From NCBI GenBank assembly GCA_022827195.1, contig JAJDTL010000019.1:186001-250000 (forward strand): a DNA stretch of 64,000 nucleotides. Reading direction: 5' to 3'. This stretch comes from Caldilineaceae bacterium. Its GTDB lineage: Bacteria; Chloroflexota; Anaerolineae; Caldilineales; Caldilineaceae. Made by a program: the position numbers and the translations under genes. Shown piece by piece: positions 1 to 8,262 of the stretch (position 1 is the stretch's first letter; every line of letters starts with the position of its first letter). The notes beneath the pieces were generated by a model that saw nothing but the letters and a program-made list of their open reading frames with translations, searched no databases and was not told where the DNA came from.

Positions 1-2
1 GG

Positions 3-872
3 CTACGCCTTGAGCGCGCCCGATGACAACCCCTTAATGAAGAGGTTACGCGTGAAAATGAAGAGAATAATAATCGGCAGCGAAGTAACCGTAAAGCCGG
101 CGAATACCAACCCCCACTGCGTCTGCTCCGTGTAGGCGCGCACCATGCTCCACACGCCGAGCGAGACCGTGTAGAGCTCCTCGTCGTTGATGACAACCGA
201 GGCCCAGATGATATCGTTCCACTGCCCCAGCACCAGCAAAATTGCCAGCGTAGCCATAATCGGCGTGGACAGGGGAAAAGCGAGCCAGCGGTATGTTTGC
301 AGCTCGCCCGCGCCGTCGATGCGCGCCGCCTCGAAGAGCTCCTCCGGCAGGCTCGCCATGAATGGCCGCAGCAAAAATACGCCGAACGCCGCACCGCCCG
401 CGGCATAGGGAAAAATCAAGGCCCAACGCGTGTTCGTCAGACCCAGCCGCAACACCAGCATGTACTGCGGAATCAGGCTGAGGACGAACGGTATCATCAT
501 CAGGCCGATAATCGCATAGAAGAGATACTCCTTGCCGGGAAAGGAAAAACGGGCAAAGATGTAGGATGTATAGCTTGCCAGCATTACCGCCATGCCGGTC
601 GCAACCGCGCTCACGATTATCGTATTCGTGATGTAGCCGGTCACCGCGCGGCCAATCCTGGAATAGTTGTCAAAGTGATAGGGCAGCATAATTCCCCAGG
701 GATTGGCATCGAACTGATGACCCGTCTTGCCGCCCTGGATGAGCAACATCCCGACCGGGACCAGTGACAGGAACAGCAGCACGGCCAGCGCCGCATTCGC
801 GGTCAGGTCGCCGCCGCGCACGAGTGCTATAGTCTTCGCGACGCGTTGCGTATTCGCGGTCACAGTGCTCAC
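3..872 (-). CDS. carbohydrate ABC transporter permease, MalG type
   Basis: This 289-residue inner-membrane protein is one half of a binding-protein-dependent sugar ABC importer channel. About six hydrophobic segments are visible. The cytoplasmic EAA loop reads FEAARIDGAGELQTYRWLAF around residues 180-200; this is the contact site for the ATPase subunit in the MalFG family. The likely start is GTG at 872, one base beyond the stop of the upstream MalF-type gene (874), so the two are co-transcribed and probably translationally coupled. No solute-binding protein or ATPase lies beside it; those may be to the left of the window. The substrate cannot be told from sequence; the nearby fucosidase and sugar genes make an oligosaccharide plausible. 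Confidence 0.9.
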   Translation of the reverse strand: MSTVTANTQRVAKTIALVRGGDLTANAALAVLLFLSLVPVGMLLIQGGKTGHQFDANPWGIMLPYHFDNYSRIGRAVTGYITNTIIVSAVATGMAVMLASYTSYIFARFSFPGKEYLFYAIIGLMMIPFVLSLIPQYMLVLRLGLTNTRWALIFPYAAGGAAFGVFLLRPFMASLPEELFEAARIDGAGELQTYRWLAFPLSTPIMATLAILLVLGQWNDIIWASVVINDEELYTVSLGVWSMVRAYTEQTQWGLVFAGFTVTSLPIIILFIFTRNLFIKGLSSGALKA

Positions 873-873
873 C

Positions 874-1842
874 TTACCCAGCGTCCGGCTCGTATTCTAC
901 GTCCGAGCGCACAAAACGCAGGTTCAGAAACGTTGCACCCAGCACCACCAAGAACAGAACGACCCCAATCGCCGAAGCATAGCCGAAACGGGAGTTGAAA
1001 AACGCTTCGCGATACATATAGTAGGCCGGCACCATCGTGGCGTTCCCCGGCCCGCCGCCCGTCAACGCAAACTGCAGCGTCAGCCCTTGCAGCGTATTGA
1101 TGATCGCCAGCACGACAACCAGCCGCACCGCGCCCAGAATCAACGGCAGATCAATGTGCCAGATCCTGCGAATCCCCCAACCGGCATCCAGGCGGTACGA
1201 ATCGAGGACTTCGCCAGGGATGTTGAGCAGGGCGGCCAGCAGGATCAGCAGCGACGCGCCATGGATCCACGGAAAGCCGAAAAACATCAGCGACAGCAGC
1301 GCAGTGTCGAAGCTGCCCAGCCAGTCAGTCTGCAGGAAATCGAGGCCAATCGCGGAGAGGAACGTGTTGATTAGACCGTAGCGGGCGTGATAGATGTAAC
1401 GCCAGGTCAGGATCACCACCATGGCCGGCACTAGTGTTGGAATCAGGAACATGGTGCGATAGAAATTGGCCGCGCGCTGGCTGCGAATGTAAAAGAGAAG
1501 TTCCGCCGCCAACAACGGCGGGAGCAGCCCGGTGAGCACATTCGCGACCAGCAGCTTGAGCACGTTGCCCGTCGACGTGAGAAAGAGCCGGTCCTGGAAC
1601 AGGTCGATGAAATTGTCCAACCCGATGACCCGGAGCTGCACGCCGTTGAAATTGCTGATCGAATAGTAGAGCGCCATCAGCGGCGGGTAGTAGGAGAAGA
1701 CGCCCAGCAGCACGAAGATCGGCACGAGGTACAGGTAGTACCGCTTTGCCTGCCACATCCTCCGCAGCAGCGAAGCCTCACCCGCGCTCTGCATTCGGAT
1801 GCTGCCCGCGCCAGCCTGTGGAGTGTGGGCGATATCGACCAT
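874..1842 (-). CDS. sugar ABC transporter permease, MalF/UgpA type
   Basis: The 322-residue product is the partner permease of the MalG-type gene that follows it. A hydrophilic N-terminus of about 35 residues is followed by six predicted membrane spans. The EAA loop is degenerate (LDSYRLDAGWGIRRIWHIDL), with Asp-Ala kept but the usual Glu-Ala-Ala replaced. ATG at 1842 is the only good start. Order MalF then MalG on one transcript is the family norm. The gene is first in the visible transcript, so its promoter should lie in 1843-2000. Substrate is unknown. Confidence 0.9.
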   Translation of the reverse strand: MVDIAHTPQAGAGSIRMQSAGEASLLRRMWQAKRYYLYLVPIFVLLGVFSYYPPLMALYYSISNFNGVQLRVIGLDNFIDLFQDRLFLTSTGNVLKLLVANVLTGLLPPLLAAELLFYIRSQRAANFYRTMFLIPTLVPAMVVILTWRYIYHARYGLINTFLSAIGLDFLQTDWLGSFDTALLSLMFFGFPWIHGASLLILLAALLNIPGEVLDSYRLDAGWGIRRIWHIDLPLILGAVRLVVVLAIINTLQGLTLQFALTGGGPGNATMVPAYYMYREAFFNSRFGYASAIGVVLFLVVLGATFLNLRFVRSDVEYEPDAG

Positions 1843-2195
1843 GTACTCTGCCTGTGGGCTGAAAAGGGGAGGCTATGAAGCCAAGACCAGCAACAGTATA
1901 TCATTGGCTCTTTTGCCCCGACAACACCCCGAAATAAGGGCGATTTGCCGCTTGAGGCTTCCTGCTAAGGGTGCTTTGCTTCTCTTCTACCTCAGCGGAA
2001 AAGTTGTAGAACCGGCCTCATTTTCCGGCCACCGGGACATGCGCCGCGGATCCGCTCGCTTCAGGCCGGACCTAAGGAGCGCAGGAATCAGGTACAAGCG
2101 AGGTCTTTCGGGGCTGCCCGCGCGGCCTGGTTGAGCCATCGTCGAAAGGTTTGCTATACTTATGGACACCTGTTTCGTTGGAGAAAGGACTCAGC
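1843..2195. other. intergenic region between divergent transcripts
   Basis: These 353 bases separate the leftward permease genes from the rightward zinc-ribbon gene. I see no convincing ORF, RNA fold or repeat. Promoters for both directions should lie here. A purine-rich Shine-Dalgarno (GAGAAAGGA, 2181-2189) belongs to the gene starting at 2196. Confidence 0.5.
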
Positions 2196-2582
2196 ATGAG
2201 CGAGGTCTATCGGGTCTGCCCCGGCTGCGGCCAGGATGTGGCGATGACCGCGCGCCACTGCAGCGCTTGCGGCTACAACACCGAAGACGGCTATCCGCTT
2301 GAGCGGCGCAACAATCTGCCGGAGGTGGTGACGAAGGTCGGGCTTCCGGTTGCAGTCGGTCTGGCGGGGCTGGCGCTGCGGGCCGGGCTGCAGCTGCTGC
2401 AGAATCAGCTGCCGGAGCTGGCATCGAACGCGCTGAACCGCAGCGCGCCGCGGCAACCCGCCCAACCCCGCAAAAGACGGGGTGGGCGCGTCATCCATAT
2501 CCGCTCAAAATGGGCTGTCGGGGATCGGAACGGCGTGTGGCGCTCCGGCGAAGAGGAGCACACGATCGAGGTCGACGAATAG
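2196..2582 (+). CDS. small zinc-ribbon protein with hydrophobic middle
   Basis: The 128-residue protein opens with a four-Cys zinc ribbon (CPGCG ... CSACG, residues about 8-27). A moderately hydrophobic stretch (about residues 45-75: LPVAVGLAGLALRAGLQLL) could be a membrane helix. A basic, Arg/Lys-rich segment follows, and the C-terminus is acidic (GEEEHTIEVDE). I chose ATG 2196 because a strong GAGAAAGGA Shine-Dalgarno lies 6 bases upstream; a longer frame back to 2151 has none. Function is unknown; similar ribbon-plus-helix proteins are common hypothetical proteins. It is alone on its strand. Confidence 0.6.
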   Translation: MSEVYRVCPGCGQDVAMTARHCSACGYNTEDGYPLERRNNLPEVVTKVGLPVAVGLAGLALRAGLQLLQNQLPELASNALNRSAPRQPAQPRKRRGGRVIHIRSKWAVGDRNGVWRSGEEEHTIEVDE

Positions 2583-2644
2583 GGACAGCGGTCGGCGGCA
2601 GGTGCAGCAGCTACGCAATCGCCGATTGCTTACGACCGCGGGGC

Positions 2645-2917
2645 TCAATACTCGTCGACGACCTGCCAGCCGGCTGCCGCGTTGCGCTGCCGCCGGGAGA
2701 GCCGCCAGCCCCAGCCCGTGACGCTGAATCCGACCGCAATGAATAACCCCGCCACCATATAGGCCAACAGCTCCGGCCACAGCAGGATCGCCAGACCGAA
2801 GAGGACCAATGACAGTCCCGGGGCGATGAGCAGCCAGCGGTTTAACCCGCCGGCCTGTTGGGACATTCGCTGCCCCGTGCGAAAGAAGCGCACTGCGCTT
2901 TGTTGTCCGGTAAACAT
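2645..2917 (-). CDS. small two-helix membrane protein
   Basis: This 90-residue hypothetical protein has two hydrophobic helices (about residues 27-45 and 49-68, the first around LLIAPGLSLVLFGLAILLW). A basic WRLSRRQR segment and a short polar tail follow. The hairpin topology suggests an inner-membrane protein with both ends in the cytoplasm. The start is ATG 2917. It sits 91 bases downstream of the YugP-type protease on the same strand and may share its transcript. I do not recognise a named family. Confidence 0.55.
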   Translation of the reverse strand: MFTGQQSAVRFFRTGQRMSQQAGGLNRWLLIAPGLSLVLFGLAILLWPELLAYMVAGLFIAVGFSVTGWGWRLSRRQRNAAAGWQVVDEY

Positions 2918-3008
2918 AGTTCAGGCTCCGTTCGAACGGCAGGCCGCGTCTGCAAGAAACCAGGCGCCGCCTGCCGCCTCATCTTCTCCCCCGCGGGAAT
3001 CGGCCCGC

Positions 3009-3704
3009 TCAGTCGCGGCGGGCAAACAGGATGAAAGCATAGTACAGCAGCGTCGTGATCGCCTGGATCGCGGCGGCCACGTAGGTCAACGCCGCGGCAT
3101 TCAGCACCGCGTTGACACCCTGCATCTCCTGCTGGCCGACGAAGCCCTGCGCCACAAGGACCTCCTTGGCCCGCGTGCTGGCGTTGAACTCGACCGGTAG
3201 CGTCACCAGGGTAAACACTGCGACCGCGGCGAACAGGATCAGGCCCAGCAATGAGACCGTGAACCCCAGCCCCGGCCCCAAAAACATGCCAATGATGAAG
3301 ATGATCGGGCCCAGCCAGCTACCGATCTGCACGCCGGGGACGATCGCGCTGCGCAGCGTGAGGGGGGCATAATTGGTGCTGTGCTGCAGCGCGTGGCCCG
3401 CCTCATGCGCGGCCACGCCGACCGCGGCCACACTGTTGCTCTGATAGACCTGCGGGCTCAGGCGCAGAGTTCTCGACCGCGGGTCATAGTGGTCGGAGAG
3501 GAAGCCGCGCGTCTCTTCAACGTTCACGTGCCCCAAGCCGTTTGCATCGAGGATGCGCCGCGCCACCTGCGCGCCGGACGTCCCACGCCCGGCCGGCACG
3601 CGCGAATACTTGTTGAACGCGGACTTGACCTTCATCTGCGCCCACAACCCCAACGCCAGTGCCGGCAGGCTGATGATAATGTACAGCGGATCGAAGAAAA
3701 ACAT
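3009..3704 (-). CDS. membrane zinc metallopeptidase, YugP family (PF04298)
   Basis: The 231-residue product is an integral-membrane zinc protease-like protein. An N-terminal helix (residues 3-22) is followed by a soluble domain with the zinc signature HEAGH (about residue 115) after VGVAAHEAG. Helices at about 150-180 and at the C-terminus (YVAAAIQAITTLLYYAFIL) anchor the rest. Length and layout match the family, whose physiological substrate is not established. ATG 3704 follows a GAGGTGAG Shine-Dalgarno. It is probably in one transcript with the small membrane protein downstream. Confidence 0.88.
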   Translation of the reverse strand: MFFFDPLYIIISLPALALGLWAQMKVKSAFNKYSRVPAGRGTSGAQVARRILDANGLGHVNVEETRGFLSDHYDPRSRTLRLSPQVYQSNSVAAVGVAAHEAGHALQHSTNYAPLTLRSAIVPGVQIGSWLGPIIFIIGMFLGPGLGFTVSLLGLILFAAVAVFTLVTLPVEFNASTRAKEVLVAQGFVGQQEMQGVNAVLNAAALTYVAAAIQAITTLLYYAFILFARRD

Positions 3705-3973
3705 ATCTCACCTCGTAAAGAGCATTCTATTGGCAGACATATCTCCGGCTTTGACCGATTCGTTCGTGATGAGACTGATCACAAGCCCGGCATCACTTTC
3801 CATGCCCGTACTATGAGCTTACACGCACCAGCACTGGCGTTCCTGACGCTGAACTGACGGCGTCCTGTCACCTTTCTGAAAAGAGCGCCTGGCGTCCTAG
3901 TCGTTCCATGCGCTGCCGCTCGATTGTGTGAGCGCCTATTATACCATTACGCATCCAGTTTAGCCGCAGTTTC

Positions 3974-5647
3974 TTACTTCTGCGTTAGCGTCGGGTTAGC
4001 TCTGCGTTTGCGCGCCAGCGCCCACAACTGACGCGTCTCCGCACCGCCGAGAAGGAAGCTGGCAAGCACATAGATAACCACGCCCAGCGCAGCCCCTGTG
4101 AACGCCGCAAACCACGCCGCGGGAATCCCGAAGATTGCGCCACTCTCCGGCAGAATCGTAAGCCAGAACAGGACCCCGCCCGCCATCACTGCGGCCGCCA
4201 AAGTCGAACGCCCGCCGCTCGTCAGCAGTTCACCCACGGGCAGGCCTGGCGTCACTTCTCCATCCGTGCCCTCTCCGCTGTCCTTGCGCACCTTACGCCC
4301 TAACAGTAGGAGGAGCAGCAGCATCTCTAGCCCGGTCGCGACGCTGTTGGCTAGCGCCAGCCCGCCGTAGCTCAGGCCGCCGATCAGCGCTAGGCTCAAC
4401 GCGATGTTCAGCACCATCGTCGCCACGCCGACGACCACCGGCGTCGCGGTGTCGTGCAGCGCGTAAAAGACCCTAACCACGATCTCGACCACGGCGTGGG
4501 CCACCAGCCCGAGCGCATAGAAGCGCAGCGCGTAGGCGACCGCCTGCGTGCTGTCGGCGTCAAAGCGGCCGCGCTGGAAGAGAAACTGGATGAGCGGCTC
4601 GTCGAGGATGAAGAGCAGGAACGCCGCCGGAATGGAGAGGAAAAGGACCAGGCGCAGCAGGCTGGTAAGCGTCTGCAGCAGCTGGGCGCGGCTGCCGGCA
4701 GCAACCTGGGCGGAAAAGGTGGGAAATGCTACGGTGGCGATGGCCTGGGCGAAGATGCCCTGCGGCAGCAGCATCAGCAGCCAGGCATAGTTGAGCGAGC
4801 TCAGGCTGCCGTCCGGCAGGCCGCTTGCCAGAACTGTGTTGATCAGAAAATTTATCTGGACAAAGAGCAGCCCCAGCGCGCGCGGCGCCATCAGCCGCGC
4901 CACCTCCCGCACCTGCGCCTCCTGCCAGTGGAAGCTGAAGCGGTAGTGGACGCCCTGGCGCAGGAGGGCAGGCAGCTGCACAAGCAGGTGGAGCAGGGCG
5001 CCAGCCGCGACACCGATGACGAGACCGTGGATGCCCACGTGTGGGGCGAGCAGCCACGCGCCGGCGATGATAGCGCAGTTGTAGAGCGCAGGCGCCACAG
5101 CCGGCATCAGAAAGTGCTGCACAGCGTTGAGCGCACCCATAATCAGCCCGCTGGCGCCGAAAACGACCGTGCTCGCCAGCATCCAGCGCATCAGCGACGC
5201 TGTCAACCGCTGCTGTTCGGCGGAGAAGCCCGGCGCGATCACCCGCGCGGTCAGCGGTTCGGCAAACAGCATCGCCAGCCCGCACAGAACGACGAGACAC
5301 AGCGTCAATAGATTCAGAATGCGGCTGAACAGCAGCCAGGCCTCACGGCTGCTGCCCTCCGTCCACGCGGCGGCAAAGGCGGGGATGAAGGCGCTGCCCA
5401 GCGCGCCGCCCGCCACGAGCTGAAAGAGCAGGTCAGGGATGCGGAACGCGGCCAGGTAGGCGTCCAACTCCGCACTGGTGCCGAAGCGGGCGCCGATGAT
5501 GATCTCCCGCAACAGACCGGTGCCCCGGCTCAGAATGAACAGCAGCATCACCAGCGTCGCCGCGCCGGCAATCCCTCTGCTGTCCAGCGCCCGTACGCCT
5601 TCTCCACCACCCGGGACCTGCCTGTCACGGATGTCCGGTTTCGTCAT
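3974..5647 (-). CDS. murJ: lipid II flippase MurJ
   Basis: The 557-residue polytopic membrane protein belongs to the MurJ/MviN branch of the MOP exporters, which flip lipid II across the inner membrane for peptidoglycan synthesis. Family features include the N-terminal LLREIIIGARFGTSAELDAY segment, then FRIPDLLFQLVAGGALGSAF and FIPAFAAAW. About 13-14 membrane spans are visible. I prefer ATG 5647, preceded by CAGGAG at 7 bases, over a start 69 bases further upstream that lacks a ribosome site. It stands alone on its strand, divergent from the nuclease-fold gene at 5793. Confidence 0.93.
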   Translation of the reverse strand: MTKPDIRDRQVPGGGEGVRALDSRGIAGAATLVMLLFILSRGTGLLREIIIGARFGTSAELDAYLAAFRIPDLLFQLVAGGALGSAFIPAFAAAWTEGSSREAWLLFSRILNLLTLCLVVLCGLAMLFAEPLTARVIAPGFSAEQQRLTASLMRWMLASTVVFGASGLIMGALNAVQHFLMPAVAPALYNCAIIAGAWLLAPHVGIHGLVIGVAAGALLHLLVQLPALLRQGVHYRFSFHWQEAQVREVARLMAPRALGLLFVQINFLINTVLASGLPDGSLSSLNYAWLLMLLPQGIFAQAIATVAFPTFSAQVAAGSRAQLLQTLTSLLRLVLFLSIPAAFLLFILDEPLIQFLFQRGRFDADSTQAVAYALRFYALGLVAHAVVEIVVRVFYALHDTATPVVVGVATMVLNIALSLALIGGLSYGGLALANSVATGLEMLLLLLLLGRKVRKDSGEGTDGEVTPGLPVGELLTSGGRSTLAAAVMAGGVLFWLTILPESGAIFGIPAAWFAAFTGAALGVVIYVLASFLLGGAETRQLWALARKRRANPTLTQK

Positions 5648-5792
5648 AGCGCTCCTGCCGCGATTGACCGTTTCCGCGCCCGGCGACTTTTGCCTTGCGG
5701 CAACGGTTCTGTACAATGTTCCAGCGATTTTCCTGCTGAGTCAATCAAGGAAAGGGTAATTTGCGCCGACTTTGCGCACAAGCAGAAATTCG

Positions 5793-6551
5793 ATGTCATC
5801 CTATCAATTTGTAAACGCATGGCGCGAGATTTTCGCCCGCGTATTCGATGACCCCCACCCGCAGTCCAACGTCAGTCCCGAATGGCTGATCAACCCTGCG
5901 ACGCGCCGCCGCCTCAAACTGGACTACCTCTTCCCCTCCGTCAATATCGCGGTGCGCTTCTCCGGCCTGACCGGAACGGGACGTCGCCGGCGCAGCGATG
6001 TGGAGCTACTTGAGGAGGAGCAGCGCGACCGGACTCGCGACGAACTTTGCCGCCGCAACGGCGTTCAGCTGGCCGTGATCGACCCATTCGACGAGCCCGT
6101 CAAGCAGATGGACCGCTTTCTGCGCGTACTGAGCCGCGCCAGCCGCCTGACCGCGCTCGATTCCCGCGCCGAACAGGAGAAGAGCGCGTCGATGGATACC
6201 CTCGCCGCGGCGCTGCAACGTGCCAACCGGCTGCGCATCTCTCTCTCCAAGGCCCCGGAACAGACGGTTGGCACGCTGGCGGAGGCCTGGCGCGACCGCG
6301 AAGCCAACATCGCCACCTCGTTGCAGCAGGCAGCCTCAACGCAACCGCCGCAGCCGACCCGCTCGCAGCTACGTACTCTCGATCAACTTGCCTGCGGACA
6401 GCGCATCGCCCACTCACATTTCGGCGCCGGCGTTATCACCGAAATCAGCGGCGCGGGCGGGGATAAGCGCGTCAAAATCCTCTTCGACGCCGACCAGGAA
6501 CGCACCTTTCTCGCCTCCCTCCTGGCCGATAAGATCGACCCGATTTCCTGA
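5793..6551 (+). CDS. nuclease-fold-like N-terminus with UvrD-type C-terminal Tudor-like domain
   Basis: The 252-residue protein has two recognisable parts. Residues about 25-110 resemble the small PD-(D/E)XK fold of Vsr/DUF559 proteins: LKLDYLFPSVNIAVRFSG gives a strand with Asp, then a second strand where the usual catalytic Glu-x-Asp is VRFSG, then RDRTRDELCRRNGVQLAVID. The active site therefore looks degenerate. Residues about 200-250 (GQRIAHSHFGAGVITEISG ... VKILFDADQERTF) match the Tudor-like RNA-polymerase-binding tail found at the end of UvrD/PcrA helicases. A charged helical linker joins them. ATG 5793 is preferred over TTG 5772. It may be a nucleic-acid-binding accessory factor; no enzyme activity is asserted. 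Confidence 0.55.
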   Translation: MSSYQFVNAWREIFARVFDDPHPQSNVSPEWLINPATRRRLKLDYLFPSVNIAVRFSGLTGTGRRRRSDVELLEEEQRDRTRDELCRRNGVQLAVIDPFDEPVKQMDRFLRVLSRASRLTALDSRAEQEKSASMDTLAAALQRANRLRISLSKAPEQTVGTLAEAWRDREANIATSLQQAASTQPPQPTRSQLRTLDQLACGQRIAHSHFGAGVITEISGAGGDKRVKILFDADQERTFLASLLADKIDPIS

Positions 6552-6561
6552 ACAGTGCAAA

Positions 6562-6590
6562 AACACCCTTAGCGCAAGCGCAAGGGTGTT
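6562..6590 (-). terminator. rho-independent terminator of the fmdB-like gene
   Basis: A perfect 9-base inverted repeat (AACACCCTT at 6562-6570 and AAGGGTGTT at 6582-6590) with an 11-base loop lies between two convergent genes. Read on the minus strand the stem is followed by a run of five T, as an intrinsic terminator needs; on the plus strand there is no T-run. Confidence 0.75.
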
Positions 6591-6641
6591 GACAAACCGG
6601 ACCTCTTCACTTTTCAGCCGCGCTGCAACTGGCCGCGAAAG

Positions 6642-7025
6642 CTATCCTTCCTCTTTGGCCGCGCTCCTGGTCCCGCTCGGCGAACCGCTCTTGGCCTCCG
6701 CTTTGGTTTCGCTTTTGGTCTCGCTTTTGGTCTCGCTCTTCGATTCGTTCTCGGTTGCCTCTTCCGCTGATTCTTCCGCCGACTTCTCCGCCGCTGCGCC
6801 GTTGCTGTCCGCCTTTTGCGCCGCAGCCTTCTTCTTTTCGTCCTCCTTCTTGCTGTCGGTGATATACCATCCACTTCCCTTGAAATGAATAGCCGGCTTG
6901 CTCAGAAGCCGCATGACCTCCACCGAGCCGCAGGTCGGACAAGCGGGCAAAACAGTGCTGGAAAATGAAACGATGCGCTCGAATTGATTCCCGCACTCTT
7001 CACAGGCAAGTTCATAAATAGGCAT
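6642..7025 (-). CDS. FmdB-family zinc ribbon protein with long charged tail
   Basis: The 127-residue product begins with the canonical FmdB/CxxC_CXXC_SSSS ribbon (MPIYELACEECG, then CPTCGS), residues 1-45, which is a putative regulatory zinc ribbon. The following segment reads LSKPAIHFKGSGWYITDSKK, also typical of the family. From residue 65 to the end the sequence is low-complexity Lys/Glu/Ala/Ser, including three SETK units from a 12-base tandem repeat. ATG 7025 fits the family start and has GGAGAG upstream; GTG 7034 is possible. The function of the family is poorly known. Confidence 0.85.
   Translation of the reverse strand: MPIYELACEECGNQFERIVSFSSTVLPACPTCGSVEVMRLLSKPAIHFKGSGWYITDSKKEDEKKKAAAQKADSNGAAAEKSAEESAEEATENESKSETKSETKSETKAEAKSGSPSGTRSAAKEEG
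6703..6738 (-). repeat. three 12-base tandem repeats inside the FmdB-like gene
   Basis: Units at 6703-6714, 6715-6726 and 6727-6738 differ at one base or two and encode Ser-Glu-Thr-Lys copies in the charged tail. Such a coding repeat can change length by slippage in whole codons. Confidence 0.8.
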
Positions 7026-7237
7026 CGAACACACTCTCTCCAGTCGTGACCATCTTTGCCAAATCTGCCTACATAACTATACTATCCGAAGCCCGCTCAC
7101 GTTCAATTGAATCGTGTTTTGCACGCCAAAATGCGCACCAACCAAGTATACCCTTTTCCAAAGACGTTGTCGAATGTGAATCGAATTACACCCACTGCAT
7201 CCAGTCAACGATACGGGCCATTTGACCAACGCTGCCG

Positions 7238-7750
7238 ATGTCATTTGACTTTGTCCACAGCGCGATCGAAAACGGCTACTACGAACCTGAAGGCGTCTAC
7301 CTGACAGCGCCATTTGAAGGCCAGCGCCGCCTCGTTCAGCAATGGGGCGCCCGGCCGGAGTACTACCGGCGCTTTCTTTCAGGCGACAAAGCGCTCTTCG
7401 GGCACGACGGCATCGATTTTGAGATGCCCCCGAACGAAAAGATCATCGCCGCGGACAGTGGAATCATCATCGCCATCGGTTACTGTACCGAACGGCACGG
7501 TCGCTTCGTCCGCATTGCCCACCCGTGGGGTGAATCCCTCTACACCCGATTCCATGAACTTACCGTCGATGCAGGGCAACACGTGAAGCGAGGAACTCTG
7601 CTCGGCTATTTCGATCGGGGGACTGAGCCGAATCTGAATTTCCATTTTGGCATTCGCATCGCCCCTTACCTCGTTACCGACGGATGGGGTGGCTACAGTG
7701 ATCCGCTGCCCCACTTGCCGCCAACAGCCATCTTGTTGAAGCCTGACTGA
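7238..7750 (+). CDS. M23/LytM-fold metallopeptidase-like protein
   Basis: The 170-residue protein carries a lysostaphin-type M23 fold. The zinc and catalytic residues are all visible: H56 and D60 in GHDGIDF, H106 in YTRFHEL, and H136 in NFHFGIRI. Family members cleave peptidoglycan cross-links or act as activators. Unusually there is no signal peptide or membrane segment, and the N-terminus reads as cytoplasmic (MSFDFVHSAIENGYYEPEGV). ATG 7238 is the only reasonable start. It stands alone, so the substrate could be non-cell-wall, or export could be non-classical. Confidence 0.75.
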   Translation: MSFDFVHSAIENGYYEPEGVYLTAPFEGQRRLVQQWGARPEYYRRFLSGDKALFGHDGIDFEMPPNEKIIAADSGIIIAIGYCTERHGRFVRIAHPWGESLYTRFHELTVDAGQHVKRGTLLGYFDRGTEPNLNFHFGIRIAPYLVTDGWGGYSDPLPHLPPTAILLKPD

Positions 7751-8262
7751 GTCTTGAGATTAAACAGAGACATTCCCATCATAGTTTTGATTTCATTTCG
7801 TATGTGATCGTAGGCGGTGGGGATATGGGGATACGCAAAAAGATGACACGATATGTGGTACTGCAGCGGAGATAGGCCTGTATGTTGTGGCCAGTTTGAC
7901 CGGAATGAGTATGCCCGATGGGGATAGTTCAGCGGGAAGATCGGGAAAGGGAAGGACGGGAGAATCCGCCGAATCGATGTTCGACACAAAATATGGGATC
8001 TGTCCCCAACTTGTACCCAGCCGGGTATAAGTTAACGGGATCGGGGATAAATCGTAAGCTGGAGTTACGAGGGCCATTTATCCACTTTTTTGCGAGTTAT
8101 CCCCGGTTTTATCCCCAATTATCCGACTTTTCCCCACTTATGGCCACTTTATCCTCAGACGAGTCTCGCCCAAAACGCTCTCTATTCAGTCAGGCGATGG
8201 TCTCTGACGCGGCGGGCGCACGCTGAATTCAGGATGTCTGCAAGCGCGAGGTAGATTCTATC
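7751..8262. promoter_or_regulatory. 512-base region with iterated TTATCC boxes upstream of rarA
   Basis: No gene was found here. The right half holds closely spaced boxes resembling the DnaA box TTATCCACA: starts at 8078, 8097, 8109, 8119, 8129, 8138 and 8149, with spacing of 19, 12, 10, 10, 9 and 11 bases. An opposite-strand copy (GGGGATAA) is at 8043-8050. Further GGGGATA words occur near 7819, 7828 and 7919. The array ends about 105 bases before the RarA start, so it may regulate that gene or bind DnaA. Confidence 0.5.

Noticed and set aside
7751-8262. Chromosomal replication origin
   Set aside because: Boxes are suggestive, but dnaA, dnaN and other origin neighbours are absent and the boxes vary from the consensus. 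It is kept as a regulatory or DnaA-site candidate only.
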